In this document: one piece after another, positions 54,862 through 64,000 of the stretch
Numbering within the stretch: the stretch's first letter is position 1
How the letters are laid out: every line of letters begins with the position of its first letter
DNA from: Cerioporus squamosus
Lineage: Eukaryota; Basidiomycota; Agaricomycetes; Polyporales; Polyporaceae
DNA: 64,000 nucleotides
Reading direction: 5' to 3'
NCBI GenBank assembly: GCA_022592435.1
Contig: JABYQS010000188.1
Span: 1-64,000 of the forward strand
Notes under the pieces: model-generated
What the model saw: only the letters and a program-made list of their open reading frames with translations
Database searches by the model: none
Told to the model about the DNA's origin: nothing
Made by a program: the position numbers and the translations under genes

Positions 54862-55653
54862 ATGCGAGCCTGTGGAACAGTCCAGCAAAACACGTTCGTG
54901 GCGGGATCGCAGATAGGTGAAGATGCCGGAGTCTCCCTCCGAACGGGAAGAGAAGGGTGTCCGGTAATAGATACTGAGTCTCTGGTCCATGGAGGGAGAG
55001 GCGACACACGTTCGGAAAGAGAGGAACCGGGCCATAACGAGCGAGCGCCGTCCAAACGTCAGGAGGGCAAGAGACCCGAGCCAACTCCGACGGGCCCACG
55101 GTTTCAATCTTGGACCCGCTTCCGATGTCTTGAATGTACTGCGCATACACCGTCCAGCGTCCGAAGTCCTGGATTGTCGGGTCGCGGAGCAATCGCTGAT
55201 CGACGAAACGTGAGCGCTACCCGCGGGTGACGTTACCAATGCACACGGACATACCAACTCATGTCGATCGACCGACAGATCGGTTTCGATGGCCTCAACC
55301 TCGACCTTGGTAGCGAAACGGGTGGGGACGAGCCTATACAAGTCGCCTGATGGGCCCGCTGCCGGCTCGCCCTCCTGGTACATCACTTCCAGAGTGTAGA
55401 GGTCCGCAGGAAGGGTGAGCAGAATGAGTGTGAAAGTGGCCAGTTCCCGCCACAGGATCGCAACAGCCGGGCTCCAGAGCTGGCGACAAGTGCTGGCGAC
55501 TTGCGCCAATGACCTCCGGTCGATTTCGTTTTCATCTTCCTGGAAGTTGGAAGAGTCGCTGGAGTCCGAATCGGAGTCGTCTCCGCCCCCCGTAAGATAC
55601 GACAATATCAAGGATATGGTTTCGTGATGCAAGCTCAGAAGGTGGGCCGCCAT
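54848..55653 (-). pseudogene. N-terminal half of the F-box/LRR-like gene cut by the LINE
   Basis: Exon 1, 55653-55255 (ATG at 55653): F-box-like LHHETISLILSYLTG, DRRSLAQVASTCRQLWSPAV, with an acidic Ser/Asp insertion between. A 59-base intron, then exon 2 from 55195: LRDPTIQDFGRWTVYAQYI, FPNVCRLSLHGPETQ, RLRHLHLSAIPP, ending at SQLEE where the poly(A) begins. The continuation is at 41180-40093. Transcription from this promoter would now run into the antisense strand of the LINE. Confidence 0.88.
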
Positions 55654-56036
55654 GATGACGATGGACTTGAAGACGAGTACAAGTTGAAGTTGAACGCATC
55701 GTGCGAACGTGCCCCAACTCGAAGCACTCAGCGCAAGTTAGCGCGCGCCACCCCGCAGACTTCCAAAGCGCAAAGGATGGACCCGCTGGCCAAACTTCTT
55801 GACGAATACGAATAAACGGGAAGTGGGTAAGTCTGGACACAGGAGAGCATTCAACAAGCCGAAGCTTATCCCAACCGCTTTGCGATGCGATGGCCAAGGG
55901 CGCCTCCGACTCTGCATCATGCTGCTTCATGCTGTCAGCTAACTGCTTGTGTATACACTTATAAGGTTGCTGCCGCAGGCAAACCAAGGCGACTTAATTC
56001 TCCCTTTGTCGTCTCCTTCGCGTGTCCCTGGAACGG

Positions 56037-56790
56037 TCAACCAATCCGGCTCGAATCGGACAGATGCAACTCGAGACCCAAGTCGTCCGCCAACTGAGTC
56101 CACACGAACTCCGGTTTCTTCTGAGCTTTGACAAGCACGATGGCCGCCTTGCCCTCGTCTAAGATACTCTGAGCGAACCTGCCCTCGTTGTTGGGCCCGA
56201 CAGAGCCGACAAAGACATTGTCTCCGGGCGTGGCCTTGGTGCGGGAAAACAGCGGCGTGGTCGACGGGAAAACCGTGCGGACCGCGTCGACGACCTCCAT
56301 GGCGAGGCGGATGCGGTTCTCCAACGAACCTCCGTACTCGTCCGCGCGGGAGGACAGCGGTCGTCCACTGCACAGAGATGTCAGTACACGGAAACAGACG
56401 GGACTCGGCGAGGAGGACGCACAGCGGACGAGCTGCCAGGGAGAGACGACACCTTTCTGGAAAGAGTAGGTACTGGTACAGACAGAGCGGCGGCGCAAGC
56501 TGTGCGGCTTTGTTAGCCGCTGGCACATAGTAACCACATGCAGACGGTAGATCAATACATAGAGCGCAAACTCACGGAGATGCGGTTCTGGAAACTCAAC
56601 TCCGCGGCCGCGAATGATGTATGGCTTGAAGAGCGCGGTACAAGTCTTCCATCTCGCTGGGCTGTGGGCCGAATGCAGTTCCGGCCGGCGGATACTGCCG
56701 TGGAAAGGAGTTCGGGCGGGTGCGTTGAAAGACACGCACCAAGGGTTGACAGTCGCAGATAATACCCGAGGAGTGGCAAGCGGGAGCAGG
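56037..56790 (-). pseudogene. Old-yellow-enzyme (NADH:flavin oxidoreductase) remnant
   Basis: Two pieces of the FMN-binding barrel are visible. The N-terminal PAGTAFGPQPSEMEDLY and ALFKPYIIRGRGVEFPEP (56690-56560) is followed, after unrelated sequence, by GRPLSSRADEYGGSLENRIR, LAMEVVDAVRTVFP (56365-56245) and NEGRFAQSILDEGKAAIVLV. In the full enzymes about 200 residues, including the catalytic His/Asn or His/His pair and Tyr, separate these blocks; here they are missing. The gene is internally deleted and also cut short at the C-terminus. Confidence 0.7.
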
Positions 56791-56795
56791 ATCAT

Positions 56796-57091
56796 ATACT
56801 GGAAATAAAGCGTTACATGTCATGTCGGATCTAAGCGACCAAACGCCTTGAAATCGTCAACGGCGTATCTTCAGGTGTGACGCGCAGGTCCACAGGCTGC
56901 TAGTCGATCAGTATACCAATCAGCCTTGCAGATGCACGTGGAGGAAGAACGTACTCTACGGATACGAGACTTCGGGAGGCTCGGATAGTCCTGGACCGGG
57001 ATAAAATTGTATCAGGCAGGGCATGCGCTCCTCCAGAGATACGTATATACACCTGCAGCGTCGGGACGGTACACCGTATGCTCATCACGTC
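56796..57091. other. Spacer with nothing recognised
   Basis: Region between the flavin oxidoreductase remnant and the DCTN6 stop. Only short chance frames. Confidence 0.4.
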
Positions 57092-58471
57092 TCACGCGCC
57101 ATCCCCCCTCCTCAAGCGGTTGAACTTGGGCAACATATCCCTGAGATACTCGGCATGCTTCCGCCTGAGATCCATCTCCTGCACCTTGCCGCGGCCGCTC
57201 CAGACCCTGCGCTCGGCCGCAGGCCCGTAGATGACGGTGTACTCGTCGAGGAGCTCGTCCTCGGTGGGGACGACGAGGACGCCGGCGCCGACGACGCAGT
57301 AGGAGGAGATGCGGAGCGTGTGGTGCACGCGGGCGCGGGTGCAGATCGTGTTGCAGTTCCCGACTGTGGGGGACTCGACGCCTGGAGAGGGAGGGGGTCA
57401 GCAAGGTTGGGCGAAGAGTAAGTGGCGCAGGCGGGAACTGATGAGTAGCCGGGTGGTTTTCTCGGATCGGGGAACGGGCCCGAGGAAGTCCGCATCGGAG
57501 GAGGGAGAAAGAGGTACGCGGATGGTACGCGCTGATTGCCAGTACGTTCTGCTCGGACTGACGACATCTGGCGACCGTCCCAGCAGCGAAAATGTTCGGG
57601 GAATGGTACGCGAGTGAGGGAAGCGCAGGCATAAATTTACGCGCTGCGCCATACCTGTCTTAGGAAAGAGAGTGTATGGGGAATCGTCCCAAGAAAACTC
57701 ATGCCAGCGGCGGGACACGAACGGGAGCGACTATCGACGATGCAGGGGCGAGCAAGCAGCCGACTGTCAAGAACGCAGCAGACGAGTGCTCCAGAGCCCA
57801 CGCAGAGGCTCTAGACGATCTCGACCAGCAGCTACAATGAAGAACAGCCTCGGAGTTGCTGGGCGAGACCGAGCCAGAAACGCGTATGAGTATGCGTACG
57901 TCAGTTAGATGGACATGAAGCCCGCCGGGCCAGAGTGCCGGAGCGAGGAGCTTGGGAACGCAGCGACGGCGATACATGACGACACGGGTCGAACGGAACT
58001 CAGAGTGTCGCGAAGACGGATATGTCCGTATTCTGGATGTGAGAGAACGAGAAGAACACGTACGGCATCCGATCTCGAAGAGGTTGTCGTCGCCGATGCG
58101 CATAACCTCCTTCCGCCTGGGAAGACGAGTGGTGTGAGCGCGAGCGAGACAAGAAGAAAGGCGGCGGCGAACCTGTTGACGATGATAGCACCCTCCTCGA
58201 TGATGCAGCCTGAGCCGATGACAATGGGGCCGGCTATGGCGAAGATGGTCGCCTTGGGATGGACGATGGTCCCTGCGCGGAGGTGAGCGTGGGCCACGAA
58301 AGGGGAAGGAGGGCTGGACGTGCCTGCGCCGATGGTGATGTCGCCCTTGAGCTCTACATCCTGGCAGACGACGGCCTTGGAGTGGATCGTGAACTTGTCT
58401 CGTCTGCGGGCGTGTGCTCGTCAGCGAGGGAGAGAGTGCGTGGTCGCCGGGCGGATTCACATGGGGGGCAT
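57092..58471 (-). CDS. DCTN6: Dynactin subunit 6 (p27)
   Basis: A left-handed beta-helix subunit of the pointed-end complex of dynactin, the dynein activator. Exons on the minus strand: 58471-58461, 58403-58324, 58272-58173, 58116-58064 and 57381-57092, giving 177 aa (human about 190). Hexapeptide-type blocks: [95 protein letters not shown] and [14 protein letters not shown], then an LPKFNRL C-terminus. The third intron boundary fits best as a GC-AG intron (58323-58273); reading through instead adds 17 residues in frame inside GAGT. The last intron (58063-57382) is 682 bases, ten times the local norm. The first exon is only 11 bases. Confidence 0.87.
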
Positions 58472-58766
58472 GAGCGGCGTTGTCGAGCGCGATCTCGGTC
58501 GTGGTCGAGGTCAGAAGCAGCGTGTGACGACATGCACGGCGAATCCGGTTCTATTGTCGGACGCGGCGCGAAGGAGAGCGACTCGCGAGGACGGCGGCGG
58601 GGAGCCTCGTGGTAGGCGAGCTCGTGGTAGGCGAGAGGCAAGCGCGGGGCACTTGCGCCTGCGAACGGCGACTCCGAGACTTGCCCAACGCACTCTTCAC
58701 CCGATACCCATCCCCCTTCACCCGGGCATCCGCCCGCCCACCGCTTCCTTCCTCGCCTCTTTCTCT

Positions 58767-61700
58767 ATGGCCCCGACGACGACGGCGACTCCGCCCGGGC
58801 TGACCGAGGCAACCCGCAACTCAACCACGCACTGGCAGGACGACCTCCAGGCTCTCTTCGACCATGCCAAAGACAGGTTCGCAGACGTCGTGTGGGAGCT
58901 CCAGTCCGACTCGGGCAACGGGGCAGAAGAGGTCTGGGGCCATAAAGGTACGTCCGCCTCGCCTGTCCTTTGTTCTCTCCCCGAGTCATCATGCCAATCA
59001 ATCCGTGCATGTCATCCTCGGGCCTGCCCTTCTCTTCCTTCGCGTCCCATCCACCGTGTCTGCATGCTCGGATGTGTGCGTTCCTGCATACTACGCTCTA
59101 CAATCGCTCCGTCTGCGTGCGTCGCTGCCATCAAAATGCGCACAGGCAGTCTCTGCGATGCCGCTCGTGCTAGGTTTGCCCAGTCCAGTCAGGCCGACGT
59201 TTGGACTGCTGGAGCGGTTCCTCGTGTAGCATGCACAATGTGTGCTATCGTCGAGGTCCAGCTCGTTCCTTGCACTCCTCCTGCATGCCCGACACGAGCG
59301 CACGAACGTCATCGCAACAAGCTCCCCGTGCGAGTCCTTCCAGCTCGCAATCCCTATCGCACCATCGTCTCTAGATGCTTGAAGTGAACGTATCAATCTT
59401 TCTTGCCCGAGCATGAACGCCATCGCGCTTGTCTCGTTCGTTGGCTGTGTCAGGCGATATGCGCCTTTATTTCTCCCACTTGACTGACTTGCGCCTCCGT
59501 CTCCAGCTGTTGTGTACGCTCGTGCACCTCCGTCGTTTCAAGCTCGCTACTTTTCCTTCAAGCCGCCTCCTATTGCTTCTCCGACTCCGTACTCGTCTTC
59601 TCCGACGGGCACCCTTCCTGCCCAGTCTGCTCTCTCCTTAAATCTTGGCGTCGACTTTTCTGCTCCCTCTCGCTCCCCGTCTCCGTCTCCCTTCCGTGTC
59701 ACCTCTCCCACTCCGTCTACAGCTCCTGGCGCGCTTCTCCGGCTCCCGACCAACATCAACCCTACCCTCTTCTCTAATGAGCTCGAATACCTCTATACCG
59801 GCAAGGGCTGGGGCGAGGCCTTTGAATTCCTCTTCGACTCCGCAGAAAGCGAAGTGGAGGGCGACGGCGAGGAGGCCCGACTCGACAAGCTTCGCAAGGA
59901 CCTCGTCTTCATGTGGCGCTCCCGCTTATACTCGGACGTGCGCATCTCGCTCACCGGCACGTTCTCGTCCACGAACCACGAGAGCGCGACGGCGATCTTC
60001 TCCTCGCACCGCTTCATCCTCGTCTCCCGCTCGCCGTACTTCAGCACGCAGCTCCTCCAGTGGGGTGTCAAGCCGCCCGCCCCCGGCGAGCCTCTCACGC
60101 TCAACCTACCCTCTCCGCCGTTTACCCCCGCATCGCTGCACTTTACGCTCGGCTTCATCTACACCGGGACGCTGGTGTTCTCGCACCGCACCTTCGACCT
60201 CGACACCGCGTTCCATATCATGCGCTCTGCGACCTACCTTTCCCTCGATACCCTCTACGACGAGATCCAGGCGCGCATCGTGCAGGAGATGATGCACGGC
60301 CTCTTCCACGCCTTCCTCGAGTTCTCCGAGTACGAAGCCATCACCGGCGGAAAGTGGGGCACGGGCGGGTGCCGCTGCCGCCAGTGCGCGCGCCGCGCCC
60401 CGCGCGTGCTCGAGTTCTCCGTGCTCGACGATGTCAAGAACCCGCACCTCGAGCGCGGCGCGCGCCGTGCGCTCGTCGGGCTCTTCGGCGAGGGCTGGTG
60501 CACGTCCGAGTTCGCCGCGCTCCCGCAGAAGACGCGCGATGCGCTCCTCAAGGGCCTCGGGAAGCGCACGACCCCCATGAACGTGTTCGCGCTGCTCGCG
60601 GCAGCGCAGGCCGCGTTGAAGAAGCTCGACACCATCATCGAAACCTGGGGCGACACCGTGCGCGAGATGGTCCTCGCGGCGCGCAAGACGATTGACGATG
60701 TCGTGTGCTCGCAGGCGGCGGAGTGCTTCGAGCAGCAGGAGTGGCTCGAGATCATGGAGGCCGACGGTGTGCGCTTCGAGGACGGGGAGAAGGTCGAGCG
60801 GCTGCTCGACTCGCTCCGCAGGGGCCTGAACGAGAAGAACGCCCCGATGGCGTATCAGGTGCGCAGCGCAATGGTTTGCGTCGCATGATCTTGCTGACTG
60901 GTACTGCGTTACGTTAGGCCGTTGTGGACTCCGTTCTGCTGAGGCCGCACCCTAACGATCCTGAGGCCGCACTCTTGTCGTCCACTTCTCATGTCCGTGT
61001 GCAGGCTGAACAGGCACGGATGGATATCGTCCGCTACATTCGCAGGCGCTGGCTCACAATCAAGCAAGACGATGGGTTCGCTTGTATGGAACCCTGGGCG
61101 GCGAGAGAAATCGCTACTGGTGAGTATTCATGAGCACACGCGATCAAAACTGGCCATGGCTGACTACTTACTCGCGCACGCAGAATTGGAGCTACAAAGC
61201 GAAGCGGAGCTGATGATGCCCACCACACCGTCCTCGACAGCGCGAGGCGGCAAGCTCACCGTCCGGAACGGTCCCGTCTCGCGAACGGACGAGTCGGACA
61301 CAGTCAGCCTGCACTCGATGCGCAGTGTCGCACGCCCGCGTTCCGTCGCAGGACGGGATCCCGTCAGATCATCCGCGGTCTCAGTTCGCTCCGTCGCACG
61401 GAGCACGCATTCGACAGTCTCGCGTACCTCGACGACGACGCTCGCCCGCAGAGTGCCGCTCTCGCCGAGCAGCCTGCGCCCAGACTCGAAGCTGACCCCT
61501 GCAATGACCACGCCCTCCCCGTCCCGTGCAAGTCTGGCAGACGGGGATCGCGCGCGGTCGCCTCTCTCACCCAGCCCCAGCCCTATACCACGGAACAGCA
61601 TGTCTACTGCTAATGTGCGCAAGAGCACCGCATCCTCCATCCGTTCTACTGCTACCACCGACCGACCGCCTAGGCCGAAATCGGTCGCGGCATCTATCAA

Positions 61701-62862
61701 GTCCACCCGTTCCACCGCGTCGACCATCCGGAAGGGCGTCGCTGGTCCCTCCACCCTCCGGACACCATCTGGCTCGTCCCGGGCATCCACCCTCTCCTCC
61801 AGCGCGACGAGCACGACGAGCGCAAGCGAGAACTCAACTGCGTTCGAAACGGCACGGTCGGAGCTCACCGCGAGCAATGTCGCACGGACACGCACGTCGT
61901 CTGCTGCATCAAACGTATCAACCAGGAGCACACACACGACAGGCGCGAGTACGCCGCGCATCCCGAAACGCCCTCCATCTGTCGCATCGAGGACGACACC
62001 TTCGATCAAGGGCAAGCCGGCAGTCGAGCCCCCGAAATTACCCGTAGCGAAGCGGACGGCATCCACTGCGTCCGTGCGGAGCACGATCTCCACCAAATCG
62101 ACCGCGACGCGGAAGTCGATTGCGCGGTCGACGTCCGGGACAGCACCGCCGACACCGTCGAAGCCGTCAACGCCGGCGAAGACGAACGGCAAGACCCTGC
62201 CGCCAGAGCAAGACGAGAACGACGCCGGGGGCACGATCAAGGCGAAGCCCAAGTCCCTGGCGGCGCACGCGCGCGAGAAGCAGGGGAGTGTCGTGTCCTC
62301 GAGCAGCGCCTCGACGGTCCGTGAGTCCCTCAAGCGCAAGAGCTCCGCCGACACCATCCGGGAGGCGACCACGGGCAACCCCGCCAAGCTGCCGCGGGGC
62401 GCGACGCTCGACATCGGGATCCCGTGCATCATCTCGTCCAAGAAGGCGCGGTTCCGCGCGTACGCGCGCTACATCGGCGAAGTCGAGGGCGAGCAGGGGC
62501 CGTGGGTCGGCGTCGAGGTCCCGATGAGCGACGCGTGGCCGGGGGACAAGCTCGACGGCCGGCAGTGGAACGACGGGACGTGGGGCGGGATCCGGTACTT
62601 TGAGATCGGGAGCGCGGCGGAGTGGGACTTTGGGCAGGACTCGATGGCGCGCAGGAGGAGGAACGACTGGCTGAGCTCGCTGGGCAAGGACGGGAAGGGC
62701 AGCTTGAAGCGCGAGGGCGACCAGCTGAGCATCGAGCGCGCGAAGAGGCTGAGGAGCGTGTCGCCCGCCGTGTCGGACATGTCGAGCTCGGAGTCGAGGG
62801 GCTTGTTCGTGCGGCCGCAGCAGGTGCTGTATGTCGTCGATGCGGTCGGTGCTGACCTATGA
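58767..62862 (+). CDS. BTB/POZ plus CAP-Gly domain protein
   Basis: Exons 58767-58947, 59507-60858, 60918-61119 and 61184-62862, giving 1,137 aa. The first intron is long (559 bases). A short conserved N-terminus (THWQDDLQALFDHAKDRFADVVW) precedes a Ser/Pro linker. The BTB domain lies at about residues 170-300 (LYSDVRISLTG, FSSHRFILVSRSPYFSTQLL, LHFTLGFIYTGTL). A BACK-like helical region follows, with a Cys cluster CRCRQCARRAP. About 580-950 is a long Ser/Thr/Arg disordered stretch with many TASS and STRS repeats. The CAP-Gly-like domain lies near 1000-1060 (RARFRAYARYIGEVEGEQGPWVGVE, GGIRYFE). CAP-Gly binds EEY/F or zinc-knuckle partners at microtubule ends and BTB mediates dimers or Cul3 binding; a cytoskeletal adaptor role is inferred. 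No lesions. Confidence 0.85.
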
Positions 62863-63349
62863 TCACTCGATACCTGTGTTGCGCCTTTTTGTGCTGCTCT
62901 GTATGTCTTCCCTTCCTTTGCCATGGAATTGCTCGTTGCTCGTCGAACACTCGCGGTCAATCGGTCGGATACCATCCTACTTACTCTACGTATACACTTA
63001 CTTCGAGCCGCTTCGTGGGCGTAGTCGGGGTCTCGGGGATTTGCAGATGCAGGATCCGTGGTGCTATGTTGACTTTGACTCCCCACATACCTATGGCATG
63101 TTCGCACCGCTGGTGCGAACTGTTAACACACTCGTTGAGCATGCTAATAAATGTGTATGTTTGCTGCTGTACATCTGCTGTACATCGTGGACTGAATACA
63201 TCGGTTTATACGGGAGCCTTCCGGGAGGCGGCAGAGACGGCGGCCCGTGCGGCGGTCCGTCGATCTTGGTAAGATCCTCGACTGCCCCCGCGGCGCGAGT
63301 CATCCGTCTGCTTTGATCGCTTCGTCCAGGTACGACGACACCATAGAAC
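62863..63349. other. Intergenic spacer, promoter of the next gene
   Basis: No gene seen. Between the BTB/CAP-Gly stop and the ADH start. A near-palindromic TTCGCACCGCTGGTGCGAA lies at about 63103-63121 and could be a regulatory site. Confidence 0.45.
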
Positions 63350-64000
63350 ATGGCTGCAAGCGACGAGAAGGCTGCGCTCGATATCTCGGGTTTCCAGAAG
63401 GCTGTCCGCTGGTATCCACCAAAGTACGACATCCGGGTGGAGGCGGTCCCTATCCCTCAGTAAGTCGTCTAAAACTACGGGCAAGCCCGGAGGTACTCAG
63501 ATGGAAGCTGATTGCGACTGCTCAGGATAATAGATCCGGACGATGCCATCGTGAAAGTCAAGGTGCTGTAAAATCTGGCTTGACCTCTCTTCGATATTCA
63601 CTTCGATCGGCTCAGCTCGCAGGCCTGTGCGGAAGTGATCTGCACATCTATCGAGGACACGAAGATGTTGATGCTGAGTGGGTGTTCTCGTTCGCTGTTC
63701 TCGCGCACATAGTCAACTGACATCCTTCCGTGGATAGCCTGACCTGCGGCCACGAGCTGATAGGAGAAGTCGTCGCACTGGGCCCCAGTTTCCGCTCCGA
63801 TGCAACTGGACGGCCCGAACTGTACTCCACGCTCCGGGTTGGCGATAAGGTCGTCTCTCCTTTTACCGTCTCATGCGGAGAATGCCAGTACGTTTCGTCG
63901 CCTCCGCAGGCTCCCGCGAGTCACGCAGTACAAGTTCTCACCCATTATTTGCAGCTTCTGTCGCATAGGGTTCACCTGTCGATGCATTCACTCCTGCCTC
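63350..64000 (+). CDS. Zinc-dependent alcohol dehydrogenase (MDR family), 5' part
   Basis: Starts at ATG 63350 (MAASDEKAALDISGFQKAV) and runs off the right edge. Exons broken by short introns (about 63460-63524, 63561-63616, 63672-63729 and 63891-63952) give VRWYPPKYDIRVEAVPIP, IIDPDDAIVKVK, LAGLCGSDLHIYRGHEDVD, LTCGHELIGEVVALGPSF, LRVGDKVVSPFTVSCGEC and FCRIGFTCRC. The Cys in GLCGSD and the GHE motif are the catalytic zinc ligands; CGEC-FC-C is the structural zinc site. The N-terminal PPKYDIRVEAVP resembles the formaldehyde or threonine dehydrogenase-like branch. The cofactor domain is outside the window, so the substrate cannot be judged. Confidence 0.85.

Noticed and set aside
59913..60695. 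260-codon ORF in the BTB exon
   Set aside because: Out-of-frame shadow rich in Arg, Ala and Pro; the BTB frame carries the conserved motifs.
1..64000. CRISPR array, operon or bacterial features
   Set aside because: Introns, transposon types and gene content are eukaryotic; the only regular arrays are simple tandem or subterminal repeats without unique spacers.

Overview
The window reads as nuclear DNA of an agaricomycete (basidiomycete) fungus, possibly a polypore. The signs are many short GT-AG introns of about 45-65 bases, GC-rich coding sequence, a CHS5/exomer gene, a BTB plus CAP-Gly gene, expanded F-box genes, and Ty3, hAT, DDE_1 and Tad-like LINE transposons. Nothing bacterial or viral was seen. 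All family names come from motifs read by eye, not from searches.

Layout. 430-2503 holds a multi-exon gene resembling the basidiomycete DUF6698 family. 3178-19769 is a 5'-truncated, decayed Ty3/gypsy chromoelement interrupted by two DNA transposons. A 7,079-bp hAT element (4042-11120, 8-bp target duplication) sits in its RNase H. A 5,108-bp element (13953-19060, 20-bp perfect inverted ends, 8-bp target duplication) sits in its downstream ORF and encodes one protein carrying both a Ulp1-like cysteine protease and a DDE_1 transposase. 20100-25944 has fragments of a multicopy basidiomycete gene, an intact three-exon gene of unknown function, and two LTR-like copies of about 730 bp in opposite orientation. 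25945-27970 is mostly unassigned. 27975-29625 is a CHS5 homologue with several reading-frame lesions.

30349-40092 holds a small unknown gene, a heptamer minisatellite, a kinase-like gene with decayed tandem relics, an F-box gene, a purine nucleoside permease gene and a multi-pass membrane protein gene. 40093-41180 and 54848-55653 are the two halves of one F-box/LRR-like gene split by a very long (13.7 kb) poly(A)-tailed LINE that carries an extra 5' ORF. The right end has an old-yellow-enzyme pseudogene, the dynactin subunit DCTN6, a BTB/CAP-Gly gene and the 5' part of a zinc alcohol dehydrogenase gene.

About half of the window is mobile DNA. Each of the three main insertions can be dated relative to its host: in every case removing the insert plus one target duplication restores the host reading frame. 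The strongest candidates for something little described are the Ulp1-DDE_1 element, the oversized LINE, the hAT passenger gene and the gypsy downstream ORF. Recurrent one-base losses in short runs (DUF6698-like gene, CHS5, kinase-like gene, LINE RT) mean either several recent pseudogenes or indel errors in the assembly; this should be settled before calling gene loss.
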